Shown in pieces: positions 46,124-57,050 of a stretch of DNA of 64,000 nt. The notes beneath the pieces are model-generated. The model made no database searches, was not told the DNA's origin, and was given only the letters and a program-made list of their open reading frames with translations. Every line of letters starts with the position of its first letter. Positions within the stretch are counted from its first letter, which is position 1. The stretch is from Cenococcum geophilum 1.58 (lineage: Eukaryota; Ascomycota; Dothideomycetes; Gloniales; Gloniaceae), in assembly GCA_001692895.1 (NCBI GenBank), contig KV748177.1, positions 2,542,001 through 2,606,000 on the forward strand. Reading direction: 5' to 3'. Both the position numbers and the translations under genes were made by a program.

Positions 46124-46870
46124 GACGTCTAAGACTGAATTTTTCATCGAGGCTTATACTTACTGAATCGCTGTTAGATGAGGGAGTTGAGGCTACGGAA
46201 GTCGCGAAGAAGACGGGCTTCTGCCGCGCATGTAGCGATGATGAGGTCATGCTAGTACTGTAAATCGCCGGCCTACCGCCTCCATCTGAATGTGCGTTCT
46301 ATAGGCGGTTCGGGCCGCGACGTAATTGAGGGACCAGTGTAAGGCATCAGAAAGGTACCGGAGCAATGGTAGGGAAAGTAGATACCCACTTCGGTTTCAT
46401 CCAACCAAATTAGATTAAATTCCATCTGTTCTGCCAATAATACTCTCTCCTTCAACTAACAGCTCTTTGTCATGGATCCGATCTTCTATATAGAGAAACC
46501 CGTCCCTTATTACAACCGCAGACCTTTTGCAGAGGACAGCTCTGCTTACTGTACACTAGCAGATCAGATTAGTATGACGTCTGGTGGATGTAGATCTGGA
46601 TGGGACCTGCCGATTCGAGTATTTCTACTGTTCTTTAGTATCAGTATATTTGAGAGGCTCGCTGTTAACACAAACCTATATGCAGCATCTTAAAATGCCG
46701 GCGGATCTTACCAATCGGGACGATATGCGGGTAAATGATCACAGGCGTGGAAGGAGACCTCTACTGGCGAATTAATGATTTGGGTAGGGCTTATTATCTA
46801 TATAGGCGTCTTCAGAGGTACTTAGGTGCGAGATCTTTGGGCCGTAGATCCTGAATATCCTAGACACTTA
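46124..46870. other. Transition zone, no supported gene
   Basis: Normal composition to about 46,780, then an abrupt shift to TpA-rich sequence. Short overlapping ORFs at 46,273-46,455 (-), 46,472-46,693 (+) and 46,584-46,775 (+) show no recognisable family. This is the right edge of the gene island. Confidence 0.45.
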
Positions 46871-46879
46871 ATTAGCTTA

Positions 46880-47617
46880 TTTATAGGTCAAAAAAGATAG
46901 GAGTAACTTAAGCGCTTCTTCTATATCTCACCACCTCCACCGGAGGGCGTTAAACGTTAGGTCTTTAAGAAAATTAAGCCGTTAACGACTCCTTTAGGCG
47001 AGGCGTTTAGAAAGTACGTTATACCTAGATCTATAGTTAGCTTTAATAAGATAATAGTAAGGTTTACTAAATAATCTACGGCTATAATTAAATTGCCTAG
47101 CAAGCTAATACTTAAGGGCTTTAAGATAATAAGCCTTTATTAATATAGATATTGCTATAACTTTATATTTACCTTACCTAGCTACTTTTTTAGGCTTCCT
47201 TCTTAAATAGATTATTAAGATATTATTCTTTTAAATACCTTTAAGTACGTCCTCTACCTTACCTAACAGCTTCCTCTTTAGGCTTGTTAATTTTGCCTAT
47301 TTTAGATAACTATTTTATAAAAATTCTATTACTCTAGGTGCTTTAACAACTTGGAATTACTATAGCTAATATAGCTTAATTAAACTTAAAGAACTATCTA
47401 AAGGTATATAAAAGGGTTAATAAAATAAAGAAAAGGCTACCGTTTAACTTTATTATAGAAATAGTTATTAGCGTAATTAATCTAATACTTTTAATTATAT
47501 AGTAGGATAAGAATTTAGTACGGTTTTTAATAATAGCTTACTTATATAGTAATAAAGACGTTAATAAAGTTAATTGGCGTTAATTGCGAGTATATAATTC
47601 CTTCCTTAAAAAGCTAG
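46880..47617 (+). pseudogene. Second piggyBac-type transposase relic, 3'-truncated
   Basis: Frames with Gln-type stops read TPLGEAFRKYVIPRSIVSFN, KIIVRFTK, IIKLPSKLILKGFKIISL (the first catalytic block, with Asp changed to Asn in SFNKI), then DNYFIKIPLL and LNLKNYLKVYKRVNKIKKRL, and DKNLVRFLIIAYLYSNKDVN. The sequence breaks off after YNSFLKKLV at about 47,617, where TGTTAGG of an LTR-like sequence begins, so the gypsy element probably inserted here. It is diverged from the copy at 39-41 kb and represents another piggyBac lineage. Confidence 0.8.
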
Positions 47618-49012
47618 TGTTAGGTAAAACCTAAGTAAATAGTTATATAGCCGTAAGGTATGGGCAACCCTAGGGCAACCTAGGGGTGACTTACCCGTAA
47701 GGCACGTGCTCTATACGTACCTAGGGAAAACCTTTCCTACCTTACACACAGACTCCTCCTTTTCCCTTAAGGATTTATCTCTGTCTATATAATATACCTA
47801 TTATTCTATTATTAGACTCCCTATCTATATTTTTACCTTATATTTAAATCCTTACCAATCCCCTTAGGAGGATAGCCGGTTTAATTTTTCTATAATACCT
47901 CTAAAAAGAAAACCAACGCCTATACCTAATAGTAATATACTAGCGATATAACCGCAAAATACCTTAGGATCTAGTATAGACAAAACCGCTAGAAGTATAC
48001 TAGTAGTATTTAAGCCACCTTTTAAACCTTAAAACGATTAAATATCTATAAACGTTAAAGACTAGTTTAACTTATATTCTTAGGCTTAATAGGAGCTTAG
48101 TAAGGTTATTAGTGTTTTACCTAATACCGCTAATATAAAGGAGCTAAATAAGCTAGCTAAGAAAATAGCTAACTTATAGAGCATTATTAATTTAATAAAG
48201 CCCTTTTATTACCTCTTTAGTAAAGAGTATAAGTTATATAGCGAGCGTATACACTAATTAAATCTTAACGCCCTAGTTAAGAAGTTACTACCTAATATTA
48301 GCGGTACTACTTAATAGCATTTTAACCGGTAAATTGCCGCAGTTAAAACCCAATTTAAGGTTAATAACGCTAACTATAACTATAAGCAATGTATACGCTA
48401 GGCTATTAAAGGTCTTATAGAAGAAAAGATAATTACCTAACTAGTTTATTGCTGGTTAGGTACTAAGAATAAGGGTCCTTTACTATAGAATAAGTTTAAG
48501 ACTATAGTCTAAAACTAGATTTGGAACCCTATAGTAAGACGCTTTAATAATGCTATAATATACTATATAGCTATTATAAAGGAGAATTAGAGGTTTAACG
48601 TCTTCTTAGCCTATATATATAGCTTAGAGGACCTCTTCTCTTATACCCCTTTTATTAATCCTAAACAATAAGTAGACTTTTAGTTCTTATATCTCCTAGC
48701 CTACCTATAAGTAGAGCTCTTCCGCTAAAACTTTACCTAATAGGTAAGAACTACTAAAGACCTCTTTAACGAAATCCGCTATATAGAGTAATTGCTTAAT
48801 ACTATAAAGCTCGCAGAAAATCGCGTAAGTAGTAGTAGTAAATTATTAATTATAAAGCGCGGTTATAGTATAGGCTTTATAGAGTTAGGTTTAGGGAATA
48901 GAACCTAAAAAGGGTAACGCTTTAAGTAAACTTTTAGGGAAATTACCTAAAAACCAGATGGCTTAGGGGACCCCTTAGACGCTAGTGCTATATATATAAG
49001 TTAAAGGACTAT
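47618..49012 (+). pseudogene. Outer gypsy: 5' LTR-like leader and gag, part 1
   Basis: 47,618 to about 47,850 looks like an LTR/leader (TGTTAGG start, TATATAATATACC box, polypyrimidine CTCCTCCTTTTCCC). From about 48,120 a frame with Gln-type stops reads NTANIKELNKLAKKIANLQS, LYSERIHQLNLNALVKKLLP, RRFNNAIIYYIAIIKE and KPDGLGDPLDASAIYIS. It is gag-like by position and composition and is cut by the insertion at 49,013. Confidence 0.6.
49008..49012. repeat. Target-site duplication ACTAT, left copy
   Basis: The same five bases follow the second LTR at 57,046-57,050. They mark the insertion of the reverse-strand gypsy into the outer element. Confidence 0.88.
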
Positions 49013-49439
49013 TATAACGGAACCTTGTAGCAAGAACTACGATAGGCTCGTTATTAGGCTAGGTGTGTAGGAAATGCAAGTATAAAAGTTAACAACGTAA
49101 TAATAACTGGTGGAGTGGTTGCCTAATAGATTAACTTTAATTGTATTCTGAGAATTACTATAAGGAAGGAACTATCTAGGTAGGGACTAAGGGTCCTTAA
49201 ATATATAACCGTACTCCTATAAAATCCTTCTTATATATAATATACGTCTTATCTATATTAAACGTGACGTTTCTTTTATTTAACGCAGCTAATACGTTTA
49301 ACCATTATATGACCTCGGTTACCATTCCTCGTTATATAGTTCTATCGGCTCCATCCTAGACCGTGCCTAAATTAACTAACTAGCTTCTTCTAATTCTTCT
49401 TTAAGTAGTCATAATATTATACTTAAAGCGTCCGTAACA
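49013..49439 (-). repeat. Inner gypsy 3' LTR (427 bp)
   Basis: Plus strand begins TATAACGGAACC (ancestral TGTAACGG) and ends GCGTCCGTAACA. Matches 56,619-57,045 over its whole length, with transitions as the differences I noticed. Confidence 0.92.
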
Positions 49440-50399
49440 CTATCTCCCTCCTCTTTATCTTTGTCCTTAAAGATTTTAAATATCTCTAAGTCGTTTACTA
49501 GAGGTGTAATATCCATCTAATTAATTTAGTTAATATTATTGCTTATTATACCTAAAGCAATTTCTTCTCTCTCTTGGGTTGAGCGTTACCTTCGTATAAT
49601 CTCCTTAATACTATTACTAGGTGAAGTAATGGCGATACCTTGCTCTTATTGTGCGAAAGAGGGGTTAAGTTGCGTTGCGATCGTAAGTCCTTTTAGTTAC
49701 TAACCCTCCTCTTATTCTAAATGCACTTGCGCTAATATGCGTTTATTATATAACGTTCGTTCTTTATCTAATACTAAATATACGTAACCTATTACTCTTA
49801 ATAGTCGTCTGGTTCCCTAATTAATTTATCTTAGGGTCTCGTATTTAATCTACTGCTGCGAAACTTAACGGTAAACTGGCTTCTGCGCTGCTTAAGGTTT
49901 AGTATACCTTAGAAGAGTCCGCATATGTCCTTAAAGCTTAGCGTCTAGCTTATATTTATCTTTGGCGTTTAAAATATATCTATAAGAAAGTTTATTTAAA
50001 GAAGTGGAAGCTTATTTAATAAGGTTTATAGGAACTAGGTAATAAAAAAACAGATTCTCTTCTAATAGAGAAGAAAACAGATCCGAGTAGTTTGGCAACT
50101 GCTCTTCTTAGGTCCCCCTTAGGTAACTTATTCTTTAGCAATTCTTCTTTATTAATACTGCCTGACCTAATCTCTTTCGATACTCCTATACCTTTTCTAT
50201 AGCATTTTTTAAATTCTCTAGTAGCTCCTAGGTAGTCTTATTATAGCCTATCTACTTTACCTTATACTATATTCCGTCGTTAATGTCCTTATAATTAACA
50301 ATCTTTAAAACTTACTATTTGTTTTTTTTTTATCCTCTATATATATCTGCTTTATAGACTAGTGGCTTAATATTTCTATATGCTGGCTTTAGCATTATA

Positions 50400-53300
50400 A
50401 TGTGCTGTATAGGGTAGATCTTTATTTTAGCTGGTAGGTTTAACTTAAACGTAACCGGTGAAATCCTCTATATAATTTTAAAAGGTCTTAGTCTAACGTG
50501 GTCTAACTTCTTACTTAATTATTAACTCTTAAAATTTTTATATAGTAGCTATACTTTATCTTCCTCCTTAAGATCTAGTCCCTTAGATCTCTTAGCATTA
50601 TAGTATTTTTTTATTCTTTCTTATACTTTCTTTGCTAATTCTATAAGGTCTATATAAAGATTTATTAAATCCTTTATTCTCTTTTTAGCTATACTACTTA
50701 TTTTCTTTACTTATTATAGTGACAACGATATTCTTAGCTTATATCCGTAATTTGCCTTAAATAGTAATATGCCTATTCCTTCTTAAGGTGTTATATTGTA
50801 TATAAACTATATAACTAGTAATAGCGATACCCAATTGTTTTGTATATAATTAATATAATGCCTTAGATACTATTCTAGTGTCTAATTTAATCTTTCCGTT
50901 TAACCGTCTATCTATAAATAATATATAGTAGAAGTTGCTGCTTAAACTTTTTGCTCTACTAAGAACACTTTTTAAAATACTACTATAAATCTTAGATCTC
51001 TATCCGATATAATCTTACTTAGTACTCTATATCTTGCGAATACTTCTTTAATATAGATTCTAGCGATATCTTCCGCTAAGATTTCTTCTGTATATGCTAT
51101 AAAGTATCCCTACTTTATAAGCTTATCTACTATTACTAAGATTACGTTATAATCTTGTCTAATAATAGGATCTTTTAATTTTGGCAACTTAATAATAAAG
51201 TCCTATAATATAACCTCCCATAGTCTCTCTGGTATTTTAATAGGTTATAGCCCTCTATATAGCTTATGCCTTATTAGTTTATTCCTTTAACAATCTAGAT
51301 ATTCCTTTATAACTTTTCTAGCTATCCTCTAGATTCCGTTAATAATGTACTCCTTCTAAAGTCTTAACACTAAGCTCGTAGCTCCATTGTGTCCTTAAGT
51401 TAGTCCTTTATAGAAGTCTTCTATAAACTACTCTGCTATACTTTTTAGGATATACTTCGCTTCTTGATTTTTATATATGTCCGTTTATAGATCTTCTAGC
51501 TATACTTCTAGAATTCTTTATGCTTAAAAGCTTTCCGGTATCTTGTAGACTTTTTCTAGTTTATTATCTTTTTAAGTTGCTATAATTTTTGGATAATTAT
51601 ACCTAATTAATCCGTCTGTATCTTTTTATAATAAAGCCCCCAATAGCTTTTCTTTATTTTGTAGTTTAGCTTTACGGCTTAGAGCATTTACCTATATATT
51701 ATCTATACCTTTGGTATACTAAATCTTAAAATAGTATTCTATAAGCATCTCTGCCTATCTAACCTGTCTTTAGTTAAGTTCCTTTATTATTAGGAATCCT
51801 ATTAGGTTTTTATAATCTGTTTTAACTATAAATGGTTTCTCTATGCCTTATAAGAATGCTCTCTATTCCTTTAATGCTATAACTATACCTAATAACTCCT
51901 TGTTATAGATGTTATAGTTTAACTCTAGTAGTGTTATCTTCTAACTATAGTATGCCACTAGATACCATCCGTCTGAATGCTTTTATATAAAGTATACTCT
52001 TAGTATATAGTCTAATGCATCTGTCTCTATAACCATCTCTAGTTCTAGTTAATAGATTTTAAGAACTGGCTCCTAGGTAAATAACTCTTTAGTTTTCTTA
52101 AAGAGTTCTCTTTACTCCTCTCCCTATGCCTATAGTTCTTCTTTCTTTATTAATTGCGTAAATAGCTTAATATCCTTTAACTACTGCGCTATAAACCTTC
52201 TATAGTAATTGCAAAACCCTAAAAACGATCTTAACTGTATAACATTCTCTAGTTCCTACCAATTCACTATAGCCTTAATCTTCTTTAGATCTATACTAAG
52301 TTGGCCTAGTTTAATAATAAATCTAACGAAATTGGTCTTCCTGGTAAAGAACTCGCATTTCTTAATTACTACTAGCATCTGTTTTTTTTGTAGTCTCTTT
52401 AAGACCCATTTAACGTATTCCCCATATTCTTCCTTAGTTATTAAGTAAATAATATTATTATTAAGATATGCTATAATAAATTCATCTAAGTGTTTTTCTA
52501 ATATATTGTTAATACGCTTCTAGAATATTACTAGTGCGTTTATAAGCCCGAATTGCATAACTAATAGTTTATATAGTCCTTCCTTTAACCTAAAGGCTGC
52601 CTTCTATTTATTACCTTCCTTAATCCTAATCTAATAGTACGCCTATCTTAGATCTATCTTTATAAAGATTTACGCATTACCTATCCTATCTTAGATTTCG
52701 CTAATTAAAGGTAAAGGATACCTATCCTTTCTAGTAATGCTATTTAACTATCTGTAGTTAATACACAGCCTTAGTTTACTATTTTTCTTTAGTATAAATA
52801 GTACTAGATAACCCGCTAATGACTATAATGGTCTAATGTATCCCTTTTATAGATTTTCCTAGATAAACTCTTTTAACGCTCTACCTTCTTCTTTAGTAAG
52901 CTTATAGATTGGAAAGAACTTTAGACTTATTTTTAGTTCTAACTTTATCTTATAGTCCTATGCTGCATATTCTAATAGCTTTTTACTTTCTAGTAACTAT
53001 AGTTTCTTACCGTACTTGTGGTATCTCTTTAGTATATAACTTAGTCCTTTTTTTATTTCTTTATAGGTTACTCCTACTTAGTATTATACTAACTTAGCTT
53101 GTTATTATATCTTACGGCGTTAAGTATCTCTAATATTAACCTATCCTATAATCCAGTTAATCCTTAGATTATATTCCTGTAACTAAGATATACTTAATAC
53201 TGCCTCGTCCCGTCCTAATAGTAGGATATTAAAAAACATCTTAATTTATTTCCCTTTAATAGTTAACTAAATAGGTTCTGTTTTAAGATTGATAATGCCT

Positions 53301-53500
53301 CCTCTATAGGCTATCGGATCTCCTAAAATCGTTACTAATAGGTAAGGTTGCTTCTTTTATCTATAAGGTAGTCCTATTCTCTTAACTGCTGCTAGTAAGA
53401 TATGGTTTCGCGTTACTCTACTATCTATTAGCGCTTTAAACTGCTAATCTTGCCACTTAATTTATAAATTTAGATATTATCTTTAAATTCCTTTAAGGGT
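50400..53500 (-). pseudogene. Inner gypsy pol relic
   Basis: Minus strand, read from high to low coordinates. The protease at about 53,460-53,160 has LIDSRVTRNHILLAAVKRIG and INWIIGQVNI. RT at about 53,050-52,300 has FIKIDLR-AYY-IRIKEGNK, LLVMQFGLINALVIFQKRIN and FIIAYLNNNIIYLIT, where YLDDI has become YLNNN. RNase H lies at about 52,150-51,650. The integrase at about 51,600-50,500 has WEVILQDFIIKLPKLKDPII, YNVILVIVDKLIK and FARYRVLSKIISDRDL. ISDRD keeps its Asp while RT has lost both. Plus-strand ORFs at 52,209-52,448 and 52,909-53,097 are antisense shadows. Confidence 0.87.
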
Positions 53501-54899
53501 TTAAGGCTCTACTACTGGCTCCCTTTAGTCCTATAGGCCTCTACTTTTCCTAACTATTAGCTGCTTAATTCTAGTACACTTAGCTTACTCTTTAGCCAAT
53601 GCCTAGTTTACTTTTTATCTTTAATATACTATAGATATATATTTTCTAGGCATTCCCACCACTATTATTTATCTAAGTATTCTTCCGTAAGAAATCTTCC
53701 TAGTTAAAGTACTAAACTTCCTTCCTCTTGGACCTTTACTGGATGCCATTTATATATATATTTAGCATTTCTATACTATTACTCGTCCGTTATCCAGTAT
53801 ATCCTTATAGGGTATTTCCAATTCTTTTCCTTTAGATTTTTATGCATTTTATATATATTATTTACGTATATAATCCATGATAACGTATAGTGTGCTAGGT
53901 GCTTTAGGTTAACTCTTAGCTCGTTTTTATCCTTAAGTTTAAACCTTTATCGTGCTAATCTAAATGTTATAACTTTATTTATAGGTACTAAGATATATCT
54001 CTTGCTTTTCTAGTCCTTTAAACGTTCCTTTAGATCCTTTAACATTATAATTAAGGCTCCTTTAATATGCGTTATAGCCTTCTCTATAATCGGGTAGTCT
54101 TAGATAACTTTTTTATCTAACTATATATAGAAATCTTCCCACTTATTATTATGCCTTTGCCTATACTACTTTTGGTATAGCTACTAAAGTGTATATAGTT
54201 TGTCCGTAAGGAAGTATCTTTTTATTACTGTATTGTAACAGCCTTTAGTATATCGTTCTTTAAACCTAGTTAGAATCCCTAGATCCTCTTTATTTTCTAG
54301 TTCGGTAAGCTACTTAGCTCTTAATATACCTACTCTTAGCCTATTAGTAATTCTTCGTACTAGTGCTCTATCCTTTATATATCCTAATATACTAAATCTC
54401 TTATCTAGTTTCTGTTCTTACTATACGATAATTTTTTATCTAAACTCTTTTATAGTTTTTTTTAGTTTGCGTTTTACGCTCTAATCCTTAAAGTTGTCTT
54501 GCTTCTTAATCCTAGTATTAAACTTTTAATCTTTAGGCTAAACACTGCGTTCCCCTAGTAAGTCTTTTAGGTTTATATATCTGTTTCCTAATCTAACTGC
54601 TATTTGTATTATAGATTCTCTAATCTATAAAGAAGCTCCTTACCTCTTACCTATAGGTATCTTTATTTATACTCCGAAATCTTAGCCCCTTAGATTTTTT
54701 AATCCTAAGCTTACTTCTAACTTAAGCTTAGCTCTCGCCTTAGTCCAACTAGGCGTCTATAGTGTTCTCATCTCGTCTTAAAAGTCTTGAATTTCACTTA
54801 TCTCGTCTTAAGAGTCTTATACCTATAGGAAACTCTATCCTAAGCTTATTCGTATGTTTCTAAACTAAGCTGCTACCCTACTCTATTAGTTTTCGTCCA

Positions 54900-56450
54900 T
54901 TATGGGTCCTTAAGTATACCTTATCTTGTCTTAAGAATCTTAGTTATCTTTTATCTTGTCTTAAGAATCTTAAGCCTTTAGCCTTTTGCCTTTATTAAGT
55001 GGTAAGCTAGCACTAGCAGTCGTTTACTTACTTAATCGTCTTTAGATATTGCTCCTTCTATCTTATAAAGCGATAAATGCCGTATCTAACGGTGTTATAA
55101 TGCCCGTTACTAAACCTTGCTTTATAGCGGTCTCAGTCTTTACTTTTATTGCGCTATTGAGGTTTAGATACCCCTAGTTAGTTTCTTTACTGTCCTTATT
55201 ACTGTTAATTAATAAGTACTCCAACTCTATTATTATTGTTGCTAATCTTTATCTATATATTACTGTAATATCTTAATCTAGCTTATAGAGTTAATCTTGT
55301 TCTTTATCTAACTTTTTAGTTTCTTTAAGTCCTTTTAACTCTGGCTCTTATGGCCAATAGCTTATACTATACTTAGTGTCTTTATAAATTCGGCATGCGT
55401 TATTGTAATAAAACGCAAAACTTTGGATTAAACATTCCTTTATTCCTCGCAGCATATTGTTATCCCTTTATACGTATATATCGTCTACTAGTCTTATGCC
55501 TTTTACTATATAGTGACTCTGCCTACTTCTACAGTCTCTAACGTAATGACCCTGTTTTCCGTAATTTATATAAGCTCCTTCTTTAAACTATTTCTCTTGC
55601 TATGGAGTCCGCCTGAATATCTTCTGCTGTTAAGATCCTTAATTTAGCCTCTGCTTCTTGGACCTTTAATTACTTAATCCTTATCCTCTAGGTTTCTATA
55701 GTTTGCTCCATCTCTTATAGGCTTCTTTAGTACTACTTAGGTCTATTAGCTTTACGCCATACTATATTTTCTAACTTAGCTTTTATTATTGCGTACTCTG
55801 CGCCTTATATAACTATAGAACTCTATCCTAGCCTCTCTTAGCCTATTCCCTTTAGAAGATCCTATTGTTAATCTTAATCGCTTAATCTATTAATTCCCTT
55901 AGGGTGTCCGCATCTTCTATTAGGATAATTACGTCCTAGACTTTAGCCTTAAGTCCCTATTTATACTATGCTATAAGCGCCCTATTATTCTACTCTACTT
56001 ATATTGCTAGTGTCTAGAATTATATCGTATACTTAATTGCTAAAGTTTATTGCACGAGGTTCTGGAGTTTTTTTTTTACTATAGTTATTTCTTCTAGGTC
56101 TCTAAACATCTGCGTAAGTCGTTCTATAAATCCTTCCCAACTTAAGAACATAAATCGCACGTCTTAGTTAGTAGTTATTATTCCGTTTGCCTATATCTCT
56201 ATAAGGTAAGATTTAAACCACTTAAGTGCTTTTCCTAATAAGAATAGTTCTGTATAGGCTATCCGATCTACAGGTGTAGGTAACTTTACTCCCTTTTATA
56301 AGACCTTAAAGTATATCTGCGTAAGGAATCCTTTAAGCTTTAACCTTTTTCCTATAAATCTCTTAATTGATAATAGCTTAATCTTTGCTGCTTCTATCCC
56401 GTTAAGTCTTTCTTTTAATACTATATTATTAGCTGTTAGCTGGTTAACTA
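54900..56450 (-). pseudogene. Inner gypsy gag relic with zinc knuckle
   Basis: The minus-strand frame contains YGKQGHYVRDCRSRQSHYIV at about 55,580-55,510, a CCHC knuckle whose first Cys residues have changed to Tyr. Downstream are charged Lys/Glu-rich segments (LKGLKETKKLDKEQDQLYKL). The N-terminal part extends to about 56,450. It would encode capsid and nucleocapsid. Stops at Gln codons make it non-functional. Confidence 0.72.
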
Positions 56451-56618
56451 TTTTCTGTAGCTGTCCGACCGTTATAGGTTGCTATAAGTTAGTATCTGCT
56501 ATACTAGTATTACCTCCTATCCTTAAAGTAGTTGCTGCCGTCAATAGCGTTATAGTGGCTGCTTTTAGTAGTATGTTATTTAACTTCTTATATTAATACT
56601 ATAATTAGGTAGTAATTG

Positions 56619-57045
56619 TGTAACAGAACCTTATAGCAAGAACTACGATAGGCTCGTTATTAGGCTAGGTGTGTAGGAAATGCAAGTATAAAAGTTAACA
56701 ACGTAATAATAACTGGTAGAGTGGTTGCCTAATAGATTAACTCTAATTATATTCTGAGAATTACTATAAGGAAGGAACTATCTAGGTAGGGACTAAGGGT
56801 TCTTAAATACACAACTGTACTCCTATAAAATCCTTCTTATACATAATATACGTCTTGTCTATATTAAACGTGACGTTCCTTTCGTTTAACGCAGCTAATA
56901 CGTTTAACCATTATATAACCTTGGTTACTATTCCTCGTCATATAGTTCTATCGGCTCCATCCTAGACCGTGCCTAAATTAACCAACTAGCTTCTTTCGAC
57001 TCTTCTCTAAGTAGTTGTAATATCGTACTTAAAGCGTCCGTAACA
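56619..57045 (-). repeat. Inner gypsy 5' LTR (427 bp)
   Basis: Plus strand begins TGTAACAGAACC and ends GCGTCCGTAACA, followed by ACTAT. Same length as the left copy. Confidence 0.92.
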
Positions 57046-57050
57046 ACTAT

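Larger units (their letters stand above)
49013..57045 (-). mobile_element. Complete reverse-strand Ty3/gypsy element nested in the outer gypsy
   Basis: An 8,033-bp element with direct 427-bp LTRs (49,013-49,439 and 56,619-57,045) and target duplication ACTAT. Coding is on the minus strand, so the right LTR is the 5' LTR. A polypurine tract, AAGAGGAGGGAGATA on the minus strand, lies directly inside the left LTR (about 49,441-49,456), exactly where plus-strand DNA priming should occur. Gag, protease, RT, RNase H and integrase are recognisable. All are RIP-altered. Confidence 0.92.

Noticed and set aside
52209-53097. Two plus-strand ORFs (79 and 62 codons)
   Set aside because: They are antisense to the reverse-transcriptase relic of the inner gypsy, whose minus-strand frame has conserved blocks.
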